NCBI GenBank assembly: GCA_964498075.1
Contig: CAZCGA010000084.1
Coordinates: forward strand, 1 to 28,379
DNA from: CAZCGA01 sp964498075
GTDB taxonomy: Bacteria; Desulfobacterota; Binatia; HRBIN30
DNA: 28,379 nucleotides
Direction: 5' to 3'
The position numbers and the translations under genes are program-made. Shown one piece after another: positions 22,991-28,379 of this stretch (positions within the stretch are counted from its first letter, which is position 1; the number at the start of each line of letters is the position of its first letter). The notes under the pieces are model-generated. The model saw only the letters and a list, made by a program, of their open reading frames with translations, had not been told where the DNA came from and did no database searches.

Positions 22991-24358
22991 ATGCGTACCT
23001 CAACTTGGTTCATCATCGTCGTGGCGCTGGCGGGAGCACTCCCGGCCACGGCCGTGCGCGCGCAGGCCCCGCCGCCGAGTGACGTGGAGCGCCGCATCAA
23101 GGAGCTGGAAGACACGGTCAACCGCCTCAAGAAGGACGAGCGACAACTCGAAGTCAACGCCGAGAGCCAGAAGCCGCTCGCCGGCTGGTTGGACGGCTTC
23201 AACCTCGCCTCGCAGGACGGCAGTTACAAGCTGCGGATCGGCGCATACACGCAGGCCGACGGCCGCTTCTTTATTGACGACACGGCCGACAAGAACGTCA
23301 GCCAGTTCGTCTTCCGCCGCGCCCGCATCGACCTGCAAGGTACCGTTTTCAAGAACTTCGACTTTCGGATCCTGCCCGATTTCGCCGGCAGCCAGGTCAT
23401 CCTCTTCGACGCCTACGTGGATGCGAACTACATCCCGCAGGCCAAGGTCCGCATCGGCAAGTTCAAGCCGCCGGTCGGCCTGGAACGCCTGCAGTCCGCC
23501 ACCAGTCTGATGTTCATCGAACGTGGTCAACCCACGAACCTGGTGCCGAACCGTGACTTCGGCGCGCAACTCTTCGGCGACCTGGTGAACGGTGCGCTGT
23601 CGTATCAGCTCTCCATCATCAATGGCGCACCAGACAACTCGAACCCATCCGTGGGCGACACCAACGACGACAAGGACTTCGCCGGCCGCATCTTCGCTCA
23701 GCCGTTCAAGGATACGGCCGTCGACGCGCTCAAGGGCTTCGGCATCGGCTTCGCCGGAACCTACGGTCGCCAACGCGGCAGCACATCGACGCCCGACCTG
23801 CCGACGTTCAAGACCTTTGGGCAGTCCACGTTCTTCGCGTACAAGGGTGCGGACACCGGCGAAACCAACCCGACCATCGCCTTCGGTCAGCGGGAGCGCT
23901 ACTCGCCGCAGCTGTCCTATTACCTCGGGCCGTTTGGTTTCCTCGGCGAGTATGTTTCGTCGGCACAAACGGTCCGGCGCGACGCCAACTCGCAGCGACT
24001 CGAGAACGACGCCTGGCAGATCGCCGGATCGTACGTGCTCACCGGTGAAACCGGGTCGTACAAGGGCGTTGCACCGGCACAGCCGTTCAATCCCTTCACC
24101 GGGAAGTGGGGCGCCTTTGAAGTCGCGACCCGTTACGGTCAACTGGAGGTCGATCCGGACGCCTTCTCGGGTGGCTTTGCCGATCCGCAAGCGTCGGCGC
24201 GGCGGGCCAAGGAGTGGGTCCTCGGCCTCAACTGGTATCTGAACAAGAACATCAAGCTCGTGCTCAACTACGCCAACACCGACTTCCGAGGCGGAGCGGC
24301 GGGCGGCGACCGCCAAACCGAGAAGGCCATCGAGACCCGAGTCCAGCTCGTCCTCTAA
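22991..24358 (+). CDS. OprP/OprO-type outer-membrane porin
   Basis: 455 residues: signal peptide (MRTSTWFIIVVALAGALPAT..., cleaved about 24-26), a short coiled coil (DVERRIKELEDTVNRLKKDE), then a beta-barrel of the phosphate-selective porin family. Markers are GAYTQADGRFFIDD, FVFRRARIDLQGTVFKNFDF, KVRIGKFKPPVGLERLQSA and a final strand ETRVQLVL. It lies 43 nt after cysW-cysA on the same strand with no terminator between, so I infer it is the outer-membrane entry route for sulfate. Two starts each have a good ribosome-binding site: ATG 22967 (GGAGGT) and ATG 22991 (AAGGAG). The second gives the more standard signal peptide. Confidence 0.9.
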   Translation: MRTSTWFIIVVALAGALPATAVRAQAPPPSDVERRIKELEDTVNRLKKDERQLEVNAESQKPLAGWLDGFNLASQDGSYKLRIGAYTQADGRFFIDDTADKNVSQFVFRRARIDLQGTVFKNFDFRILPDFAGSQVILFDAYVDANYIPQAKVRIGKFKPPVGLERLQSATSLMFIERGQPTNLVPNRDFGAQLFGDLVNGALSYQLSIINGAPDNSNPSVGDTNDDKDFAGRIFAQPFKDTAVDALKGFGIGFAGTYGRQRGSTSTPDLPTFKTFGQSTFFAYKGADTGETNPTIAFGQRERYSPQLSYYLGPFGFLGEYVSSAQTVRRDANSQRLENDAWQIAGSYVLTGETGSYKGVAPAQPFNPFTGKWGAFEVATRYGQLEVDPDAFSGGFADPQASARRAKEWVLGLNWYLNKNIKLVLNYANTDFRGGAAGGDRQTEKAIETRVQLVL

Positions 24359-24474
24359 GCGGACTTTGCGCCGCTTGTCTGCGCAGTGCAGTGCCCATCG
24401 GAGGAACACCGGTCCGGCGCGCGGCGGTGAGGTTTTGGTTTCACCCCGGCGAAATGTGATAGGAGAGCGGTTTG

Positions 24475-25656
24475 ATGCGCGACGTGATCGACCGCGACCT
24501 CTTCCGGCGGATTCAAGACCAGATCGCCATCGTCGGGATCGGCCACCTGCCGTTTGCCAAGGACATCGGCCGGCCGATCGCCGACACCGCGGTGGAAGCG
24601 ATTCAACTGGCGCTCGCGGACGCCGGGCTGGAGGCGGAGGACGTCGACGGCATGTGCATGTTCGAGATGGAGAGCACGCACGAGGTGTCGATCGCGCGCC
24701 GCCTGGGGGTGACGGGTCTGCGCTGGTGGGACAAGATCGCATACGGCGGCGGCGCGTCGAGCGCCACCATCATGCACGCGGCCGCCGCCATCGCCACCGG
24801 CCTGGCCACCACCGTCGTCTGCCACCGCGCCCGCAACCGCGGCTCCAAGACCTCACGGCCGTGGTCGCAAGAGAAGGCGCTGGTCACGGACGACAAGGCG
24901 CTGCACACTCCGTGGGGGCTCATTCGGCCCGTCGACGTGATCGGCATGTGGGCGCACCGCCATATGCATGAGTACGGCACCACGCGCCAGCACCTGGGCA
25001 ACGTAGCAATTGCGGCCCGCAAGCACGCCCACAACAATCCATACGCGATGATGCGCGGCCGGCCGCTCGACATGCAGACGTACTTGAACGCCCGTGTCAT
25101 CGGCTACCCGTTGCACCTCTACGACTGCTGCCTCGAGACCGACGGCGCGCTGGCGTGCATCGTGACCTCCGTGGAGCGCGCACGCGACCTCAAGCAGCGG
25201 CCGGCGCTGGTCCACGCCGTGGCACAAGCTTCCGGACCCAACCCGGTTCACCTCGCCAACTACAACAACACGCCGGGAATGGAGACCACCTCCGTCTTCT
25301 GCGCCAGGCTGCTCTGGGAACGCTCGCAGCTGCGGCCGGCGGACATGGACTGCGCGCAGATCTACGACGCCTTCACGCCGCTGGTGATCATGGGGCTGGA
25401 GGACTACGGATTCTGCAAACGCGGCGAAGGCGGGCCGTTCACCGAGGGCGGGCGCATCGAGCTGGGCGGTGCACTGCCGCTGCTCACGTCGGGCGGCGGC
25501 CTTTCCGAGGCTTACGTGCACGGCTTCAATCTGATCCTCGAAGGCGTGCGCCAGATCCGCGGCACCTCGGTGAACCAGGTGCCGAACTGCCGGGCGACGC
25601 TGGTGACCGGCGCCTCCGGCGTGGCCACCAGCGCGATGGTGTTGCGCGGCGAGTGA
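24475..25656 (+). CDS. Thiolase-like protein (SCP2-thiolase / lipid-transfer, Ltp type)
   Basis: 393 residues with a thiolase fold: IAIVGIGHLPFAKDIGRPIA, AIQLALADAGLEAEDVDGM, and C-terminal LLTSGGGLSEAYVHGFNLIL with EGVRQIRG. The position of the nucleophilic Cys of true thiolases reads YGGGASSATIMHAA, without Cys. The usual GHP motif is replaced by SEAYVHG, as in the non-thiolytic Ltp group. Some Ltp proteins pair with DUF35 proteins and cleave steroid side chains by a retro-aldol reaction. The next gene here is DUF35, which supports such a two-protein acyl-CoA enzyme; the substrate is unknown. AGGAGA precedes the ATG at 24475. Confidence 0.88.
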   Translation: MRDVIDRDLFRRIQDQIAIVGIGHLPFAKDIGRPIADTAVEAIQLALADAGLEAEDVDGMCMFEMESTHEVSIARRLGVTGLRWWDKIAYGGGASSATIMHAAAAIATGLATTVVCHRARNRGSKTSRPWSQEKALVTDDKALHTPWGLIRPVDVIGMWAHRHMHEYGTTRQHLGNVAIAARKHAHNNPYAMMRGRPLDMQTYLNARVIGYPLHLYDCCLETDGALACIVTSVERARDLKQRPALVHAVAQASGPNPVHLANYNNTPGMETTSVFCARLLWERSQLRPADMDCAQIYDAFTPLVIMGLEDYGFCKRGEGGPFTEGGRIELGGALPLLTSGGGLSEAYVHGFNLILEGVRQIRGTSVNQVPNCRATLVTGASGVATSAMVLRGE

Positions 25657-25666
25657 GGAGCCGGCG

Positions 25667-26098
25667 ATGTTCATCCGCGACCGCGCGCCGCTGCACCCCG
25701 ACTATCCGCTGCCGGATATCGACGATCCGATCATGCAGCCGTTCTGGGAAGGGGCGCGCGCCGGCAAGCTCATGCAGCAGCGCGACCGCGCGACCGGCCT
25801 GGTGCACTGGCCGCCCAAGCCGCTGTATTGGAAGGGCGGCGCGCGGCTCGAGTGGTTCGAGGCCAGCGGACGCGGCACGGTGTTCTCGTACGTGATCGGC
25901 TACGAGCCGTTTCTGCCGGCCTTCCGCCACCTGCTGCCGCACATCATGGTGCTGGTGCAGCTCGCCGAAGGGCCGCGGCTGGTCGGCTACATGGTGCACT
26001 GTACGCCGGAGGACATGGCCTTCGGCATGAAGGTGCGCGTCGTCTTCAAACAGCTCACCGAACTCGTGACGCTGCCGGTGTGGGAACCGGACGTCTGA
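25667..26098 (+). CDS. DUF35 OB-fold protein lacking the zinc-ribbon cysteines
   Basis: 143 residues. The N-terminal helix and rubredoxin-like part (PFWEGARAGKLMQQRDRATG, VHWPPKPLYW) is followed by the OB-fold (LEWFEASGRGTVFSYVIGYE, ILP-type strands, VGYMVHCTPEDMAFGMKVRV). Family members usually have CxxC...CxxC in the first part; here none of the first 100 residues is Cys, so no zinc site can form. It starts 10 nt after the thiolase-like gene with TGAGGAG as stop plus ribosome-binding site, so the two are translated together. Probably the acyl-CoA-binding partner of the thiolase-like protein. Confidence 0.88.
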   Translation: MFIRDRAPLHPDYPLPDIDDPIMQPFWEGARAGKLMQQRDRATGLVHWPPKPLYWKGGARLEWFEASGRGTVFSYVIGYEPFLPAFRHLLPHIMVLVQLAEGPRLVGYMVHCTPEDMAFGMKVRVVFKQLTELVTLPVWEPDV

Positions 26099-26100
26099 GC

Positions 26101-26793
26101 TCAGGGCGTGTCCTCGCGCTGCGGGTGAAAGAAGCAATAGGACGCCGGGACCAGCCACATCGTTTCGAAATCCTGACGCAGCGGGCCGACGCGCGCGGTC
26201 CAGGCACGCACCTGCGGGTCGCCGCCGCGCGTCTCGTACCAGCGGCAGAGCGCGCGGAAGTCCGGCGCGGCCCACAGCACGACCGCCTCGTCACTGCGCA
26301 TCGGCACGGCGTAGGCGCCCATGAACGTCATGCCCTGCGCGCGCAGCAACGGGGCCAGCGCGTCGCCGACGGCGGCCAGGTACTCGTCGCACGCTCCGGG
26401 CAGCAGCCGGATGATCGTGTGCACACACACCCAGGCTTTGAGCCGCTGCTGGCGCAGTTGCTCCCGGGTCGGCGAGTACGCCGTCGGTTCCAAGATGCGA
26501 TCGAAGCCGCCGCTGCGCCACTGCGTCGCTCGGCTCCACCACGGCGCTAACGCCGCGTCCTTCTTCTCGGGGAGGAACTGACGTTCGAGCGACTCCGCCC
26601 ATTGCGTCCAGCCGTCCATCTCCCACAGGTTCACCACCCGCGGCCACCGGTTGGTGCTGCCGATGACCTTCCAGCAGCCCAGCAGGCGCGAGATGCCTTG
26701 GCGCTGCGAATGCGCGGCACGCTCGCCGACCGTGTCGATGTAGGCCTGTTGCCCGTCGCCGATGATGTCGATGATCTCGTGCAGGTAGAGCAT
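26101..26793 (-). CDS. NIPSNAP-like protein, probably two ferredoxin-like domains
   Basis: 230 residues. Two related halves, each with an aromatic-rich alpha/beta pattern: MLYLHEIIDIIGDGQQAYID with VNLWEMDGWTQWAES, and WVCVHTIIRLLPGACDEYLA with VVLWAAPDFRALCRWYE. This resembles the dimeric alpha-beta barrel NIPSNAP/Dabb group, small proteins of uncertain function often found near degradation genes. There is no signal peptide. The ATG at 26793 starts at the first domain; an in-frame start at 26829 only adds a Pro-rich tail. Convergent with the DUF35 gene and divergent from the CoA-transferase. Confidence 0.65.
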   Translation of the reverse strand: MLYLHEIIDIIGDGQQAYIDTVGERAAHSQRQGISRLLGCWKVIGSTNRWPRVVNLWEMDGWTQWAESLERQFLPEKKDAALAPWWSRATQWRSGGFDRILEPTAYSPTREQLRQQRLKAWVCVHTIIRLLPGACDEYLAAVGDALAPLLRAQGMTFMGAYAVPMRSDEAVVLWAAPDFRALCRWYETRGGDPQVRAWTARVGPLRQDFETMWLVPASYCFFHPQREDTP

Positions 26794-26873
26794 GGGGCCG
26801 CCATAGCAATGGAGCGGCGGCGGGGTCAAACCATCCGCCGTTCCCCTGTTGCGCGGTGCGATTCTAATGATAG

Positions 26874-28091
26874 ATGCAGCGCATGGACGTTCGATTGGAC
26901 GGCGAGCCCACCGGCCCGTGTGCGGGTATCCGGGTGCTCGACTTCTCCACGGTCTTCTCCGGCCCGATGTGCACCATGATCCTCGGTGACCTCGGCGCCG
27001 AGGTGATCAAGGTGGAGGCGCTGCGCGGCGATTCCACCCGGATGATGGGTCCGCCGTTCAAGGCGGGCTTGAGCGCCACGTTCACCCACTTCAATCGCAA
27101 CAAGCGCAGCATCGCCATCGACCTCAAGCGCCCCGAAGGCCGCGCCATCGCGCAGCGCCTGGCGCAGGACACCGACGTTGTGGTGCAGAACTTTCGCCCG
27201 GGCGTCGCCGAACGACTCGGAATCGACTACGAGACACTCGCCGCCCGCAACTCGAGGCTCGTCTATCTGGCGATCAGCGGCTTTGGAGCCGACGGACCGT
27301 ATGCGCAACTTCCGGCGTACGACACGGTGATTCAGGGCCTCGCGGGTCTGATGCCGATCCAAGGCGGACCGCAGCAACCCCAGTTGATCCGCAGCATGGT
27401 GGCCGACAAGAGCACCGCGTTGACCGGCGTCTACGGCATCTTGGCGGCGCTGTTCGCACGTGAGCGCAACGGTGGCCATGGGCAGCTCGTCGACGTGGCC
27501 ATGCTCGACGCCTTCGCCGCCTTCATCCTGCCGGAGGCCCTGTTGCGCGAGACCTTCCTGCCGAGCGACGAGTGGCAGAGCTTGCCGGAGCTGACGGACA
27601 TCCATCGCGCCTGGGAGACGGCCGACGGGCACGTCGTGATGATGGTGATCGAGGACGCGCAGTTCCACGCGATGTGCCGCGTGCTCGATCGTGAAGATCT
27701 CATCCACGACGAGCGCTACGCCTCGCTCATGCTGCGCATCGTGAACGGGCAAGAGCTGTTCCCGTTGCTCGGGGAGACGCTGCGCAAGTTCCCGACGGCG
27801 ACGCTGGTGGAACGTGCCCGCCAATTCGGAGCGCCGCTCGCTCCGGCCAACAGCGTGCGCGATTTTCTCAGCGACCCGCAGGTCGCCCGCAATCGGACGG
27901 TCTTCGAAGCCGAGGACGCCGAAGCCGGCCAGATCCGTTATCTGCGCAACCCGGTGCGCCTGCAGGACACCCCGCCGTCGCTGCGCCGCCATCCGCCGCG
28001 GCTGGGCGAGCACACGGATGAAGTCTTGCGCGCCGCGGGATTGAGTGACGGCGAGATCGCCGCGTTGCGAGCGAGTGCAGTGATCGCGTGA
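26874..28091 (+). CDS. Class III CoA-transferase (CaiB/BaiF family)
   Basis: 405 residues. Moves CoA between acyl-CoA and a free acid through an aspartyl-CoA intermediate. Family motifs are GIRVLDFSTVFSGPMCTMIL with GDLGAEVIKVE, NRNKRSIAIDLKRPEGRAI, VVVQNFRPGVAERLGID and the catalytic Asp in MVADKSTALTGVYGILAALF. The C-terminal part ends RRHPPRLGEHTDEVL. Full family length. Starts at 26874 and 26883 are both possible; neither has a clear ribosome-binding site. The substrate is unknown; the nearby thiolase-like and DUF35 genes suggest acyl-CoA catabolism. Confidence 0.92.
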   Translation: MQRMDVRLDGEPTGPCAGIRVLDFSTVFSGPMCTMILGDLGAEVIKVEALRGDSTRMMGPPFKAGLSATFTHFNRNKRSIAIDLKRPEGRAIAQRLAQDTDVVVQNFRPGVAERLGIDYETLAARNSRLVYLAISGFGADGPYAQLPAYDTVIQGLAGLMPIQGGPQQPQLIRSMVADKSTALTGVYGILAALFARERNGGHGQLVDVAMLDAFAAFILPEALLRETFLPSDEWQSLPELTDIHRAWETADGHVVMMVIEDAQFHAMCRVLDREDLIHDERYASLMLRIVNGQELFPLLGETLRKFPTATLVERARQFGAPLAPANSVRDFLSDPQVARNRTVFEAEDAEAGQIRYLRNPVRLQDTPPSLRRHPPRLGEHTDEVLRAAGLSDGEIAALRASAVIA

Positions 28092-28095
28092 GCGC

Positions 28096-28379
28096 CTACA
28101 GCTCCTCCAGCAGCGCCTTGGCTTCCTTCAAGTCGCGCGTGTCGAAGCCTTCGGTGAACCAGGCGTAGAGCGGGGTGAGGAGGGCGCGGGCGGCATCGCG
28201 CTTGCCCTGGCGCTGCCAGAGCCGCGCCAGGCTGGTGGCGGCGCGCAGCTCGAACGTCTTGGCCTCTTGCCGCCGGGCGATCTCCAGGGACTGGCCGAAG
28301 AGCGCCTCCGCCTCCTCGACCGCATTGCCGTCCATGTCGAGGAGAATCTCGGCCCGCAGCCGGTGGAGCTCGGCATCGT
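28096..28379 (-). CDS. C-terminal end of a second winged-helix/ATPase/TPR-type regulator (partial)
   Basis: The frame is open to the right edge; only about 94 C-terminal residues are visible (starting DAELHRLRAEILLDMDG). They align with the end of the regulator at 15543: FELRAATSLARLWQRQGKRD against WELRATLSLCRLWQKGSKRK, and WFTEGFDTRDLKEAKALLEE against WFTEGLDTRDLQEAKALLEQ. It is therefore a paralogue; related C-termini also occur in adenylate-cyclase-type ATPases, so the N-terminal domain cannot be predicted. It lacks the heptamer-repeat insert. Convergent with the CoA-transferase, 4 nt apart. Confidence 0.8.
   Translation of the reverse strand, partial: DAELHRLRAEILLDMDGNAVEEAEALFGQSLEIARRQEAKTFELRAATSLARLWQRQGKRDAARALLTPLYAWFTEGFDTRDLKEAKALLEEL

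Noticed and set aside
24359..24471. Terminator after the porin
   Set aside because: Only a weak 5-bp stem (AGCGG/CCGCT) without a clear U-run is visible, not enough to call.
1..28379. tRNA, rRNA, CRISPR arrays, insertion sequences, prophage genes
   Set aside because: No cloverleaf-like or rRNA-like stretch, no regularly spaced short repeats and no transposase or integrase motifs were seen by eye on either strand.

Overview
The window is GC-rich, gene-dense bacterial DNA from a diderm: it encodes a porin, a LolA-like protein, a Spy/CpxP-like periplasmic protein and several signal peptides. It looks like a piece of a metagenome assembly, with two 10-N scaffold gaps (17298-17307 and 21129-21138). 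The gene mix suggests an uncultured deltaproteobacterium-like lineage such as Binatota or Desulfobacterota. That mix is a double-length UvrA, HemQ-type coproheme decarboxylase, winged-helix/ATPase/TPR regulators and thiolase-like, DUF35 and CaiB acyl-CoA genes. The placement is inferred from gene content only.

Layout. 3-5528: a tandem double UvrA, open at the left edge, with a dispersed palindromic repeat in the linker between its halves. 5729-7444: an ECF sigma factor, a zinc-finger anti-sigma factor and a Spy-like periplasmic protein. 7464-9039 (minus): hemQ followed by a LolA-like protein. 9183-10460: a RumA/RlmD-type RNA uracil methyltransferase. 10582-11610: a small unknown gene, a Bcp peroxiredoxin and a decayed DUF1722 fragment. 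11844-15505: a secreted surface protein with nine 30-residue repeats and a small membrane protein. 15543-18626 (minus): a large signal-responsive regulator, interrupted by a gap and a foreign comF-like fragment. 18732-24358: a sulfate-uptake operon. 24475-28091: acyl-CoA genes and a NIPSNAP-like protein. 28096-28379 (minus): the 3' end of a second regulator of the same family.

The most striking element is the leader of the sulfate operon. A good sigma70-type promoter (18732-18760) sits about 10 nt upstream of a 34-codon ORF (18771-18875) with five Cys codons and one Met codon in a row of six. After it comes a strong intrinsic terminator (18902-18940), then sbp, cysT, a cysW-cysA fusion and an OprP-type porin. 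The RNA can form mutually exclusive 1:2, 2:3 and 3:4 pairings, laid out as in the trp attenuator. I infer cysteine-responsive transcription attenuation of sulfate uptake: scarce Cys-tRNA would stall the ribosome, form the antiterminator and allow transcription into the transporter genes.

A second theme is in-frame DNA insertion into coding sequence. A palindromic element lies between the two UvrA halves, and a degenerate heptanucleotide repeat lies in the C-terminal part of the large regulator. Other palindromes sit between convergent genes or next to a truncated gene.
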